The notes beneath the pieces were generated by a model, which saw nothing but the letters and a program-made list of their open reading frames with translations, had not been told where the DNA came from and did not search any database. The translations under genes were made by a program, and so were the position numbers. Shown here in pieces: positions 26,377 to 35,488 of a DNA stretch of 64,000 nucleotides. Numbering within the stretch: position 1 is the stretch's first letter; each line of letters starts with the position of its first letter. Source of the stretch: an uncultured Pelagibacteraceae bacterium (GTDB taxonomy: Bacteria; Pseudomonadota; Alphaproteobacteria; Pelagibacterales; Pelagibacteraceae); the NCBI GenBank assembly GCA_902578775.1, contig CACHEF010000003.1, forward strand, positions 62,001 to 126,000, written 5' to 3'.

Positions 26377-27251
26377 TTAGAAACACTTTTTTTATTCTTT
26401 CTTAAAAGTGAATAAAACTGTAATAAAACTGCAAACAGAATGATGGCCCCTCCCATTATTCCAAAGAATGATGGTCTTTCACTCACAAATAAAAAAGCCC
26501 ATATGGGGCCTAATACAGATTCGGACAACATAATTACGCCAACTATAGCAGAAGGAGTTGTTCTTGCTCCAATTGTAATAAATATAAAACCAAAACCGAC
26601 TTGAAAAAAACCAGCTAAGAAACCTAAAAAAATATCACTAGGCGATATCATTAGTTTAGTTGAAAGTAAAAATCCGACTAAACATGAACATACTCCAGCT
26701 ACAAATTGAGCTGGCACCATATCTACATTTGGATATTTTCTTATTATAATAATTAAAATTGCAAAAACTATAGGCATTGAAAATGCTGCTAGATTTCCAG
26801 ATAATTCACCTGGTGAAAGTGAATTTCCAACCATCAATAAAACACCTGTCATTGCTAAAAAAATTGAAATCAGAGTTATAACACTAATTTTTTCTTTTAA
26901 AAAAAAATATCCAAAAATAGCTAAAAACAATATTTGAAGTGAAATAATAAAGTTTGTATTAGCAACAGTAGTATTATACATGGCAAAAACATATCCACAG
27001 AATCCAATAGATAAAATTATTCCACCTAGGAACCCAGGTAAACCCGACACATAAAATGATTTAAAAGTATCTTTTTTATAACTGATTATTAGAAATGCTA
27101 AAACTGTAAGAGTAAAAAAAAATGATCTCCAAAATAATATTTGCCATAAAGTTGCTCCCTCAAATGATTTTACAATAAGTCCACCAAAACTTAAGCTTAA
27201 TGCCCCTAAAAAAATTAATAATGGGCCTGGAAGTTTTGTAATTATATTCAT
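26373..27251 (-). CDS. EamA/DMT family transporter
   Basis: A 292-residue, ten-helix DMT protein with the internal duplication of two EamA domains (GALSLSFGGLIVKS near the start; QVGFGFIFITIGARTTPSAIVGVIMLSE in the second half). Its ATG shares bases with the pxpC stop, so it is translated from the 5-oxoprolinase operon. Movement of 5-oxoproline or a related amino acid is a context-based guess. The substrate is not readable from sequence. Confidence 0.84.
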   Translation of the reverse strand: MNIITKLPGPLLIFLGALSLSFGGLIVKSFEGATLWQILFWRSFFFTLTVLAFLIISYKKDTFKSFYVSGLPGFLGGIILSIGFCGYVFAMYNTTVANTNFIISLQILFLAIFGYFFLKEKISVITLISIFLAMTGVLLMVGNSLSPGELSGNLAAFSMPIVFAILIIIIRKYPNVDMVPAQFVAGVCSCLVGFLLSTKLMISPSDIFLGFLAGFFQVGFGFIFITIGARTTPSAIVGVIMLSESVLGPIWAFLFVSERPSFFGIMGGAIILFAVLLQFYSLLRKNKKSVSN

Positions 27252-28195
27252 TATATTTGATTTAATAAATTCTGAGTTTCCATCTCATACATCTTAAAAA
27301 GAGTTTCTGCATCTGATAAATCAATTTGTTGAAATTTTATTTTAGATCCAGATGGTAATTGAACTAAACGATCATAATCCGCACTTATTACAACCCCAAT
27401 TTTAGGATAGCCACCAATTGTACCATGATCTGACAACATTATGATTGGATTTCCATCACCTGGGACCTGAATAACGCCTTTAATTAAACCTTCCGACTTA
27501 ATATTCGTACTGTTAATATTTTCTAATTTAGGTCCTTCAAGTCTTGTGCCCATTCTGTCAGATAATTTTGAAATTTTAAATTCTTTTTTAAAAAAATTGT
27601 TTATAGCTATTTCTGAAAAATAATTAAAATTGGTTCCTTTTATAACTCTAATTTTTTCTATTTTTGTATTTATATAATTAATTCTTTTTTTATTAAAATT
27701 TTTATTAATTTTAGAAATATTAATTATTTGTCCATTTTGAAATTTTTTTCCATTATTTGCGCCGATGTTAGACTTCGTGTTCGTTGAGCAACTACCCCAT
27801 TGATAATCCACATCAAACTTTCCACTTAAAGATAAATAACCATAAACTGATTTATTAGTTGACAATATATCTATCTCATCTTCATTATTTATCTCATATG
27901 TTTCATAACAATTTCCATCGATTTCAGAAGTTTTTGATTTAATTTTAAACGAGACATCACCAGTTATTGTAAATCTAATTTTGTCTCCTATGTATTTTAA
28001 AAGAGGACCTTGGTATGCAAATTCTATAACAGGATTATTCAAATCATTTTCAGCAAGCTTATTTGCTAATAGATAATTTCTATTATCCATGGCTCCACTA
28101 AATGGAATACCTAAATGATACAAGTTTGATCTGCCTTTATCTTGAAAGGTCGAATTTATTCCAGAACGAATTACTTTAAAATAATTACTACTCAT
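27251..28195 (-). CDS. pxpC: 5-oxoprolinase subunit C (biotin-dependent carboxyltransferase-like)
   Basis: A 314-residue protein of the KipA/PxpC family. Visible blocks are YFKVIRSGINSTFQDKGR, the HLGIPFSGAMDNRNYLLAN segment, SDRMGTRLEGP, and MLSDHGTIGGYPKIGVV. With PxpA and PxpB it forms the prokaryotic ATP-dependent 5-oxoprolinase, which opens 5-oxoproline to glutamate and prevents build-up of this damage product. It overlaps pxpB by 8 bases. The basic N-rich middle is longer and less conserved than usual. Confidence 0.9.
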   Translation of the reverse strand: MSSNYFKVIRSGINSTFQDKGRSNLYHLGIPFSGAMDNRNYLLANKLAENDLNNPVIEFAYQGPLLKYIGDKIRFTITGDVSFKIKSKTSEIDGNCYETYEINNEDEIDILSTNKSVYGYLSLSGKFDVDYQWGSCSTNTKSNIGANNGKKFQNGQIINISKINKNFNKKRINYINTKIEKIRVIKGTNFNYFSEIAINNFFKKEFKISKLSDRMGTRLEGPKLENINSTNIKSEGLIKGVIQVPGDGNPIIMLSDHGTIGGYPKIGVVISADYDRLVQLPSGSKIKFQQIDLSDAETLFKMYEMETQNLLNQI

Positions 28196-28859
28196 AATTT
28201 GAATATTCTTTTTTGCTTATTTCTGTAAAAATCACTGTATCTCCGGGATTAATCAAATTTGGTTTATCTTCTTTTGAATTATCAAAAACTTTCATTGGCG
28301 TGTTGCCAATAATGTTCCAGCCTCCTGGACTTTCAAAAGTATAAATATTTGCAAATTGTTCTGTTATTCCTATAGATCCTTTAGGTACTTTGACTCTTGG
28401 TGTTTCTAATCTTTGAACTCTCATATTTTCATCCAAATCTCCCAAAAATGGCATACCAGCGATAAAACCAGTCATGTAGCAAAAATATTTTTTATTAAAA
28501 AAATTTTTAAGGATTTGTTCTTTGCTTAATTTAAGTTTTTCTTCAAGTCTATAAAAGTCTAAGGAATAAGGTTCTTCACAGCAAATAGGTATTTCTAAAA
28601 TTTTTTTATTAAGAGTTTCATCTTTATCTATCTGAATTTTTTCTATTAAATTTTTTAAATCATTGTACTTAATTTTTTTTAAATCAAAGGATATAATTAG
28701 CTTATTATATGAAGGAGTAATATTGTTTATGCAGTCTATTTTTAATTGTTGAAGTTTATTAAAATATTTAATCACATATGAATTAATTTCTCTATTAATA
28801 TCTTGTCCAAAATCACAGTATAAAGCTGCATCACCAAGATTTGATATATTTTTAATCAT
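28188..28859 (-). CDS. pxpB: 5-oxoprolinase subunit B
   Basis: A 223-residue KipI/PxpB protein. NLGDAALYCDFG opens it, and FCYMTGFIAGMPFLGDLD, RLETPRVKVPKGSIGI and ESPGGWNIIGNTPMKVFD are family hallmarks. It partners PxpC. Its start at 28859 is only about 21 bases from the start of the divergently transcribed pxpA. Confidence 0.92.
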   Translation of the reverse strand: MIKNISNLGDAALYCDFGQDINREINSYVIKYFNKLQQLKIDCINNITPSYNKLIISFDLKKIKYNDLKNLIEKIQIDKDETLNKKILEIPICCEEPYSLDFYRLEEKLKLSKEQILKNFFNKKYFCYMTGFIAGMPFLGDLDENMRVQRLETPRVKVPKGSIGITEQFANIYTFESPGGWNIIGNTPMKVFDNSKEDKPNLINPGDTVIFTEISKKEYSNYE

Positions 28860-28864
28860 GACAT

Positions 28865-28872
28865 GTTATACT
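28865..28872. promoter_or_regulatory. overlapping divergent -10 elements between pxpB and pxpA
   Basis: The near-symmetric sequence GTTATACT holds TATACT on the + strand (28867-28872, 8 bases before the ATG at 28881) and TATAAC on the - strand (28870-28865, 5 bases before the pxpB ATG at 28859). Both would give leaderless or nearly leaderless mRNAs. No -35 is clear. This is read from sequence only. Confidence 0.45.
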
Positions 28873-28880
28873 TAACAAAT

Positions 28881-29660
28881 ATGAGTATGGAAATTAATAT
28901 AAATTGCGATCTAGGAGAAAAATCAAAACATCATTCAAATAAATATGATCCTGATTTATTAGAAATTGTAAATTCTGCAAATATTGCGTGTGGATTTCAT
29001 GCAGGTGATGAAGAAACGATGCATCAAACAATTAAAATTTCAAAAAAAAATGGAGTAAGTATTGGTGCTCATCCATCATTTAACGATCCAGAAAATTTTG
29101 GAAGATCTAGAATAAACTTAACAAAGGAAGAGATAAGAAAACTTATTATAGATCAATATGAAATTTTGCAAAATATTGCATTAAAACATGATGAGATAGT
29201 AAGTCATATTAAGCCACATGGGGCTTTGAATAATATGGCCTGTGAGGATATTGAGCTAGCAACTATTATTGCAGAAACCATAAATGAAATAAGCAAAGAT
29301 TTGATATATCTTGTTCCAACTGGTTCTAAGATGGAACAGGCAGCAAAAAAATTAAATATGAAAATAGCCTGTGAAATATTTGCAGATAGAAATTATGAGG
29401 ATGACGGAAATTTAGTTTCTAGAAAAAAATCTAATGCTTTAATAACAGATCCTGAAATTGCGAAAAAACACGTATTAAATATGATTAAAAATCAGTCGCT
29501 TAATTGTCACACTGGAAAGCAAATACCTTGTGAAATCGACTCCGTGTGCATACATGGAGATAACATTAGTTCATTAGCTACTGCTAAATCTATAAAAGAT
29601 AATTTGCTTAAAAATGGACTTATATTAAAAAAACTAACTAATTTAAAAAAATTTTTATGA
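28881..29660 (+). CDS. pxpA: 5-oxoprolinase subunit A (LamB/YcsF family)
   Basis: About 259 residues. The opening MEININCDLGE, SANIACGFHAGDEETM, IGAHPSFNDPENFGR, HIKPHGALNN and CIHGDN are the conserved family blocks. It is the catalytic subunit of 5-oxoprolinase together with PxpB and PxpC. In-frame starts exist at 28863, 28881 and 28887; the family alignment fits 28881 or 28887, since residues before MEIN are not conserved. It shares the divergent promoter region with pxpBC. Confidence 0.92.
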   Translation: MSMEININCDLGEKSKHHSNKYDPDLLEIVNSANIACGFHAGDEETMHQTIKISKKNGVSIGAHPSFNDPENFGRSRINLTKEEIRKLIIDQYEILQNIALKHDEIVSHIKPHGALNNMACEDIELATIIAETINEISKDLIYLVPTGSKMEQAAKKLNMKIACEIFADRNYEDDGNLVSRKKSNALITDPEIAKKHVLNMIKNQSLNCHTGKQIPCEIDSVCIHGDNISSLATAKSIKDNLLKNGLILKKLTNLKKFL

Positions 29661-30151
29661 TTATAAAAAAAATACTTGCAACACTAATTCTAACAACAGG
29701 CTTAATCACAAATTCATATGCAGCTGGTTCAAGCGATAGTGGTTCTTCTAAAACTAAAACACAATACGATATGGCTGTATCTCATATTGTAGCTGCAAAA
29801 AAATTTGAAGAAAAAGATAAACTAAAAAAAGCAAAAAAGAGATATGAAAAGGCTCAAAAATTACTTTTGCAATCTAACAAAAAATTCCCAAATAAAGCTG
29901 ACACTTTAAATTATTTAGGTTTTACTACGAGAAAACTTGGTGATTTTGAAAATGGAGAAAAATATTATCTTCAAGGGTTAGCTATCAATCCATACCATAT
30001 CGGTATTAACGAATATCTAGGTGAACTTTATGTAGCAACAAAAAGACACAATCTTGCAGTTGAAAGATTAGAGGTTTTGAAAGGTTGTGATTGTAAAGAA
30101 TATGATGATCTAAAAGCGATTATAGCTGGAGAAAAAGTTTCAAAATACTAA
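29657..30151 (+). CDS. secreted TPR-repeat protein
   Basis: A 164-residue protein with an N-terminal signal peptide (KKILATLILTTGLITNSYA, likely cut after AYA-type end). The mature protein holds about two to three tetratricopeptide helices, for example NYLGFTTRKLGDFENGEKYYLQGLAINPYH and EYLGELYVATKRHNLAVERLEVL, followed by a CDCKEY end with a close cysteine pair. TPR units mediate protein contacts. It overlaps the pxpA stop (ATGA) but has no obvious functional link. Confidence 0.8.
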   Translation: MIIKKILATLILTTGLITNSYAAGSSDSGSSKTKTQYDMAVSHIVAAKKFEEKDKLKKAKKRYEKAQKLLLQSNKKFPNKADTLNYLGFTTRKLGDFENGEKYYLQGLAINPYHIGINEYLGELYVATKRHNLAVERLEVLKGCDCKEYDDLKAIIAGEKVSKY

Positions 30152-30236
30152 TTTTTTTCAGACGTTTGAGACCAAATCTGTAATAAAAAATTGAATAAAT
30201 TGAATTTACTCAATTAATTTATTATAAGTTGTTACT

Positions 30237-30848
30237 TTGATTGAAGAACTTGTAATTTTAACAAAAATTATCTTTATCACAATTATTCTTACTGCCGATA
30301 ATGCTGTGATAGTTGGTTCCATAGCTGCAAATTTTGTTCCCAAAAATAGAAAACAAATTATTCTATGGGGAGTAATAGGTGCATTTGTTTTCAAAATTTT
30401 TTTTGCAATATTTGCTACATATTTATTTGAATTTTATTTTATTAAAATTTTAGGTGGTATTTTATTAATTTGGATAGTTAATGATTTAAGAAAAGACTTA
30501 GTAGATATTAAAAAAGTAAGATCTCAAACAAAAAAGGCTAAGGAGCCTTCATATATAAATAGTATTGGTAAAGTTTTATTTGCAGATATCATGATAAGTT
30601 TTGATAATGTAATTGGTGTTGTGGCTGCTGCAAAAGGATACTTTGGATTTATGATATTTGGTTTAATGTTATCGGTTGTGTTGACAGGAGCTTTAGCAAC
30701 ATATTTAGCGCATTACATACAAAAACATTTATGGATAGTTTATGTTGGTCTAGGATTTATTTTATTGGTAGCATTACAACTTATTATTGGAGGACTAAAT
30801 GATTATGGAGTATTGTCTATCAATGAAACATTCAAACAGTACTTTTAA
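30237..30848 (+). CDS. TerC/YjbE family integral membrane protein
   Basis: A 203-residue protein with about seven helices and the TerC hallmarks ADNAVIVG near the start and SFDNVIGVVAAAKG in the second half; the aspartates of these two motifs are thought to bind metal. Relatives export manganese or aid metal loading of exported enzymes. The start appears to be a TTG at 30237, because no ATG lies before the first conserved helix. Confidence 0.85.
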   Translation: MIEELVILTKIIFITIILTADNAVIVGSIAANFVPKNRKQIILWGVIGAFVFKIFFAIFATYLFEFYFIKILGGILLIWIVNDLRKDLVDIKKVRSQTKKAKEPSYINSIGKVLFADIMISFDNVIGVVAAAKGYFGFMIFGLMLSVVLTGALATYLAHYIQKHLWIVYVGLGFILLVALQLIIGGLNDYGVLSINETFKQYF

Positions 30849-30858
30849 TAAAAAATAA

Positions 30859-31716
30859 TTGCCATTAAAACATTTATTAATCTTAATCTTTATTATGATT
30901 GCTCATGGAAGTGCATTCCCAGTAGCAAAATTAGCTTTAAATAATTCAGTACCTCCAATCTTGATGGCTTCATTAAGAATGTTTTTAGTTTTCCTTATTT
31001 TAATCCCTTTTTGGAGATTTCGAATACCAAATAAAAAATTTTTTAAACCTCTTTTAATTTTTTCTATTTCAATGGGGGTATTGGTCTACGTATTTATGAA
31101 TTTATCCTTATACCATTCCTCAATTATTTCACCTATTATCTTAGGATCTCAACTTGCAATACCTTTTGGTATCGTATCAAGTGCATTAATCCTTAACGAA
31201 AATATTAGTAATAACAAGTGGTTTTTAATTTTAGCTTCATTTATTGGGATATTGATTATTTTCTTTGACCCAAAACTTAATGAAAATTATTTAGGATTAT
31301 TTTTTGCAAGTTTAATGGCACTTTTTTTTGGTTTAGCTCAAGTTTATTCTAGACAACTTAAAGAGTTACCAACTAGTATGATAAATGCTAGTACAGGAAT
31401 TTTTGGTTTTTCTATCTTATTAATCTTATCTATGATATTTGAGGGAAACATTTACAAAAACATCGAACAAATAAATATAAACTCTTGGATTTTAATTTCT
31501 TATCAGGCAATAATAGTCTCTTTATGTGCCCATTTATTAATGTTTTATCTCTACAAGTTTTATACTGTAGGTGAAATATTTCCTTTTTATTCTTTATTCC
31601 CCATATTTGGAATAATCCTTTCTTACTTAACTTTTGGTGAAGTCCCTACATTGATGTTCATATTAGGTGGTATTATTGTGATATCCTCTGTTTTTTTACT
31701 ACATAAAATAGAATAA
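30859..31716 (+). CDS. EamA/DMT family transporter
   Basis: A 285-residue DMT protein with about ten helices, opening LILIFIMIAHGSAFPVAKLAL with two EamA repeats. A TTG at 30859 is the apparent start, 10 bases after the TerC-like stop, so the two are probably co-transcribed. The substrate is unknown. It is one of four DMT transporters in this window. Confidence 0.82.
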   Translation: MPLKHLLILIFIMIAHGSAFPVAKLALNNSVPPILMASLRMFLVFLILIPFWRFRIPNKKFFKPLLIFSISMGVLVYVFMNLSLYHSSIISPIILGSQLAIPFGIVSSALILNENISNNKWFLILASFIGILIIFFDPKLNENYLGLFFASLMALFFGLAQVYSRQLKELPTSMINASTGIFGFSILLILSMIFEGNIYKNIEQININSWILISYQAIIVSLCAHLLMFYLYKFYTVGEIFPFYSLFPIFGIILSYLTFGEVPTLMFILGGIIVISSVFLLHKIE

Positions 31717-31790
31717 TTTGCTTATTGAAAAATTATTTAAATAGGCTTTAATTTATCTTTTATAAATTGTTAACAATAAAGAGGAAGATA

Positions 31791-32972
31791 ATGAAAAAAC
31801 TATTTATCGCTGCATTTATGTTTGTTTCAATTTTTGGAACAAAAGTAATGGCAGATATTAAAATGGGAATCATATTAGGTTTTACTGGTCCCATTGAATC
31901 ACTTACTCCAGCTATGGCGGCCTCAGCAGAGCTAGCTTTTAAAGAAGCTTCTGACTCAGGTTCTTTATTAGGTGGAAAAAAAATTGAGGCAATAAGAGCA
32001 GACTCAACTTGTGTGGATTCAGCAGCAGCAACAGCAGCAGCTGAAGGTGTAATTTCACAAGGTGTAGCGGCTATTATGGGAGCAGACTGTTCAGGTGTAA
32101 CTGGTGCTATAGCATCAAATGTTGCTGTGCCAAATGGTGTAGTAATGATTTCACCATCAGCTACTTCTCCAGGTTTAACAACTTTAGATGATAATGGATA
32201 TTTCTTTAGAACTGCTCCGTCTGATGCAAGAGGTGGTCAAATTTTAGCTGATATTACTAAAGATAGAAAAGTTAAAAGTGTTGCAATCACTTATACAAAT
32301 AATGACTATGGAAAAGGTTTAGCAGATGTTTATAAAGCAGCTGTTGAAGCTCACGGGATTAAAGTAACAACTGTTAATGCTCATGAAGATGGAAAAGCAG
32401 ACTATTCTTCTGAAGTAGCAACTCTCGCTTCTGCAGGTGGTGACGCTGTTGCTGTGATCGGTTACCTAGACCAAGGTGGAAAAGGAATTATCCAAGCCTC
32501 ATTGGATTCAGGCGCATTTGATAGATTTATTTTATCAGATGGTATGATCGGTCAATCTTTAGTTGATGCTTTTGGAAAAGATTTAAGTAAATCTTTTGGT
32601 TCAATGCCTGGATCAACTGGTAAAGGTTCGGGTGTATTTGCTAAAGTAGCAAGTGCAGCTGGAATTGACAGTTCAGGTCCATACACTGGTGAGTCTTACG
32701 ATGCTGCTGCGTTGATTGTTTTAGCAATGCAAGCAGGTAACTCAGCTGATAGAGCGTCTATTGCAAAAAATGTAATGGATGTTGCTAACGGTCCTGGAAC
32801 TAAAATTTACCCGGGCCAGCTTAAAAAAGGTTTAGATTTACTAGCGAAAGGTAAGAAAGTTGACTATGAAGGTGCAACTGGAGTTACATTTACTAGCGTC
32901 GGTGAAGCTGAAGGTTCTTTCTTAGAACAAGAAGTTAAAGGTGGAAAATTCAAAACTAAAAAACAAAGATAA
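31791..32972 (+). CDS. livJ: branched-chain amino-acid ABC transporter substrate-binding protein
   Basis: About 393 residues after the ATG at 31791, which follows GAGGAAG at good spacing; an in-frame TTG at 31767 is less likely. The signal peptide (KKLFIAAFMFVSIFGTKVMA) is cut after VMA. The mature chain has the LivJ/receptor fold with MGIILGFTGPIESLTPAMAASAELA and GADCSGVTGAIAS ligand-loop features. GC content and codon use are higher than neighbours, as expected for an abundantly made protein. Its permease and ATPase genes lie convergently downstream. Confidence 0.9.
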   Translation: MKKLFIAAFMFVSIFGTKVMADIKMGIILGFTGPIESLTPAMAASAELAFKEASDSGSLLGGKKIEAIRADSTCVDSAAATAAAEGVISQGVAAIMGADCSGVTGAIASNVAVPNGVVMISPSATSPGLTTLDDNGYFFRTAPSDARGGQILADITKDRKVKSVAITYTNNDYGKGLADVYKAAVEAHGIKVTTVNAHEDGKADYSSEVATLASAGGDAVAVIGYLDQGGKGIIQASLDSGAFDRFILSDGMIGQSLVDAFGKDLSKSFGSMPGSTGKGSGVFAKVASAAGIDSSGPYTGESYDAAALIVLAMQAGNSADRASIAKNVMDVANGPGTKIYPGQLKKGLDLLAKGKKVDYEGATGVTFTSVGEAEGSFLEQEVKGGKFKTKKQR

Positions 32973-32992
32973 TTTTTTATCTTAAAAGAATT

Positions 32993-33027
32993 AAACCCCT
33001 GACATCTTTGATGTTGGGGGTTTTTTT
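32993..33027 (+). terminator. Rho-independent terminator after livJ
   Basis: AACCCCTGACATC and GATGTTGGGGGTT pair across a short loop around TTT, with one mismatch, and are followed by seven T bases. It ends the rightward livJ transcript. Its T run touches the 3' end of the leftward operon's last small frame. Confidence 0.85.
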
Positions 33028-33097
33028 AAAAAAATAAATACTTATCTGCCATATACAAAGCCCAAGCTATAGCAGCACCTGTAATAATATATTTCAT
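33026..33097 (-). CDS. possible 23-residue membrane microprotein after the second ABC permease gene
   Basis: An ATG-started frame begins 4 bases after the LivM-family stop on the same strand and reads MKYIITGAAIAWALYMADKY plus three more residues. It is a single hydrophobic helix with a charged end. Its position is the same as that of the 27-residue frame at 3535-3618 in the first ABC operon, although the sequences are not alike. There is no Shine-Dalgarno site and no homology evidence. Confidence 0.42.
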   Translation of the reverse strand: MKYIITGAAIAWALYMADKYLFF

Positions 33098-33101
33098 AAA
33101 C

Positions 33102-34472
33102 TTATTTTATTTCTATTTTTTCAGGAAGTATACCTTTTGGTCTGTATCTCATAATTAATAATAGACCTGCGCCCATCATTAAAAATCTAAAATATGGTAC
33201 ACTTTCAATTAAATGAACTTTTAAAAAATGAGTATCGTCTAAACCTGCGGTTGTTAAATTTACTAAATATAATCCTATTGGTGCAGACTCAATCCATAAG
33301 AACCAAACTACAAAACCTCCAAGGATTGCTCCAAAGTTATTCCCACTTCCGCCAACAATTACCATTACCCAAATTAAAAAAGTATATCTCATTGGTCTAT
33401 AACTACCTGGAGTAAACAATCCATCTTGAGTTACAAGCATTGCTCCTGCTATTCCAACTATTGCTGAACCTAAAACAAATATTAATAGATGTTGTTTAAC
33501 AACATTTTTTCCCATTGCATTTGCTGCCTCCTCATTGTCTCTTATAGCTCTCATCATTCTTCCCCAAGGAGAGTAAAGAGCTTTCTGAGTCAAAATTAAT
33601 AGTATAATCACAACGACTAAAAATAATCCTGAGTAACAAAGTTTTACGAAAACTGATGATCCTTCGATTACTAACTGATTTAGAGCAGATTGTCTGTCTG
33701 TCAAATCTGAAATCAAGCTTAATTTACCAGAATTAAACTTTTCAACTAAATTAATAAACCAGTCTGTTTGTTGTAAGTTTACCTCGTAAGGTGCAGGACG
33801 CTTTAGTCCTATCACGTTCTTTACACCTCTTGTAAGCCAGTCTTCATGTTTGATAATTGCAATAACAATTTCAGAAATTAATAAAGTAGCTATTGCTAAA
33901 TAATCTGCTCTCAAACCTAAAGCAACTTTACCTATAATAAATGCTAAACCACCAGCGAATACAGCTCCCACAATCCAAGAAAAAATAATTGGTAGACCGA
34001 AACCCCCTAAAAAACCAGTTTTTGCAGGATCTACTTCCTCAATTGCTTCAATGCCAGGCTCAGATACAAATCTTATTATGATAATTCCAAGGATAATAAT
34101 TGTAGCAATAACGTAAGTTCTATTCTTAGATTTTTCATATTTTTTTAAAACATATCTAACAGCTAATACCATCCCAATGATCAAGAATAGACTTAACAAA
34201 ATATTTAAACCTCCTGCACTCCAGGCCTCCTGAACTGGATTCACAGAAATTAAAACTGCTGCTAAACCACCCAACGCTGTATAGCCCATTATTCCAAAAT
34301 TAATAAGGCCAGCATAGCCCCATTGAATATTGGCACCCATTGTCATTACTGCTGAAATAAGGCAAAGATTAAATATCGATAAAGCAATGTTCCAAGATTG
34401 AAATATTCCTACAAGAATGATCAATCCCATCATAATACTGTAGGCAGCAATCACGTTTAAATTTTTTCTCAC
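33102..34472 (-). CDS. livM: branched-chain amino-acid-type ABC transporter permease (LivM family)
   Basis: A 456-residue permease, larger than usual for LivM because of an inserted segment of about 80-100 residues around TRGVKNVIGLKRPAPYEVNLQQ and NLVEKFNSGKLSLISDL. Family blocks are AGLINFGIMGYTALGG, the docking loop RDNEEAANAMGKNVVKQHLLIFVLGSA, and VGGSGNNFGAILGGF. It overlaps livH by 4 bases. The inserted region may be an extra periplasmic loop that contacts the binding protein; this is inference. Confidence 0.89.
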   Translation of the reverse strand: MRKNLNVIAAYSIMMGLIILVGIFQSWNIALSIFNLCLISAVMTMGANIQWGYAGLINFGIMGYTALGGLAAVLISVNPVQEAWSAGGLNILLSLFLIIGMVLAVRYVLKKYEKSKNRTYVIATIIILGIIIIRFVSEPGIEAIEEVDPAKTGFLGGFGLPIIFSWIVGAVFAGGLAFIIGKVALGLRADYLAIATLLISEIVIAIIKHEDWLTRGVKNVIGLKRPAPYEVNLQQTDWFINLVEKFNSGKLSLISDLTDRQSALNQLVIEGSSVFVKLCYSGLFLVVVIILLILTQKALYSPWGRMMRAIRDNEEAANAMGKNVVKQHLLIFVLGSAIVGIAGAMLVTQDGLFTPGSYRPMRYTFLIWVMVIVGGSGNNFGAILGGFVVWFLWIESAPIGLYLVNLTTAGLDDTHFLKVHLIESVPYFRFLMMGAGLLLIMRYRPKGILPEKIEIK

Positions 34473-35488
34473 AATACCTTGCCTTTAAATATTCCGGATG
34501 GTCGGTATAACAATACAATAACCAATATAGAGAATGATACTGCAAATTTATAATCAGTTGAAAGTAATTGAATTAAACCATCTGGTTCCATACTTTGAGG
34601 TAAAACGTACATAAAAAATTTCTTATAAGCATATGTTAAAAGTATTTCTGAAAAAGCAATTACATAACCTCCCAAAAAAGCACCAAAAGGATTTCCTATT
34701 CCACCAACGATTGCTGCAGCAAATATTGGCAACATATTATTAAAGTAGGTAAATGGTTTAAAACTTTTATCTAAACCGTAAAGAGCTCCCCCTATAGTTG
34801 CTAAGATTCCTGCTATAATCCATGTAATAATTACTATTTTTTTTGGATCGATTCCTGAAAGTAACGCCAAATCCTCATTATCAGAATAAGCTCGCATACT
34901 TTTTCCAGTTTTTGTTTTATTTAAAAACCAAAAAAGAGCAGAGACAAGAATTATGGTCACAAAAATTGTAATAACTTGTGTAGATTTAATTGCTAATCCT
35001 TCATTCAAACCTGTAATTTCTTTAAACTCACCTGCTTTAATTAAAAACTTTTCACCATCAAAGAATCTTCGATCAGAAGGGCCTATTATTATTCTAACTA
35101 CAGCTTGAGTAACAAACATCACACCAATACTAACCATTGCTAATTGAACTGGTGGACTTTTATTTGCTCTATAATATTTGAAAACAAATTTATCTATTAA
35201 AAGCATATATCCAATCATAAAAAATACTGCGAATGGAATTGCTAACAATGCTGTAGGTAATATTCCAAGACCAATGCCAACAGATTGAAAATACCATGTA
35301 AATAAAATTGTAAACATAGTCCCAAAAGACATCATGTCTCCTGTTGCAAAGTTTGCAAATCGTAAAATTCCATAAATTAGAGTTACAAAAATTGCTCCAA
35401 GTGCCAATTGAGATCCATATGCTAATGCTGGAACAAAAATATAATTTAATAAAAGTATAATTGCGTTAATAAAATCCATATTATCCAC
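34469..35488 (-). CDS. livH: branched-chain amino-acid-type ABC transporter permease (LivH family)
   Basis: A 339-residue permease with LivH features: LALGAIFVTLIYGILRFANFATGDMMSFG, the docking loop RAYSDNEDLALLSGIDPKK, and GGIGNPFGAFLGGYVI. It overlaps the ATPase gene upstream by 8 bases and livM downstream by 4, so the operon is tightly coupled. It pairs with the LivM-type permease to form the channel. Confidence 0.89.
   Translation of the reverse strand: MDNMDFINAIILLLNYIFVPALAYGSQLALGAIFVTLIYGILRFANFATGDMMSFGTMFTILFTWYFQSVGIGLGILPTALLAIPFAVFFMIGYMLLIDKFVFKYYRANKSPPVQLAMVSIGVMFVTQAVVRIIIGPSDRRFFDGEKFLIKAGEFKEITGLNEGLAIKSTQVITIFVTIILVSALFWFLNKTKTGKSMRAYSDNEDLALLSGIDPKKIVIITWIIAGILATIGGALYGLDKSFKPFTYFNNMLPIFAAAIVGGIGNPFGAFLGGYVIAFSEILLTYAYKKFFMYVLPQSMEPDGLIQLLSTDYKFAVSFSILVIVLLYRPSGIFKGKVL

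Noticed and set aside
30160-30236. Inverted repeats CAGA..TCTG and AATTGA..TCAATT between the TPR and TerC-like genes, considered as a terminator
   Set aside because: The stems are short and interrupted and lack a following T run. They are within what is expected by chance in this base composition.
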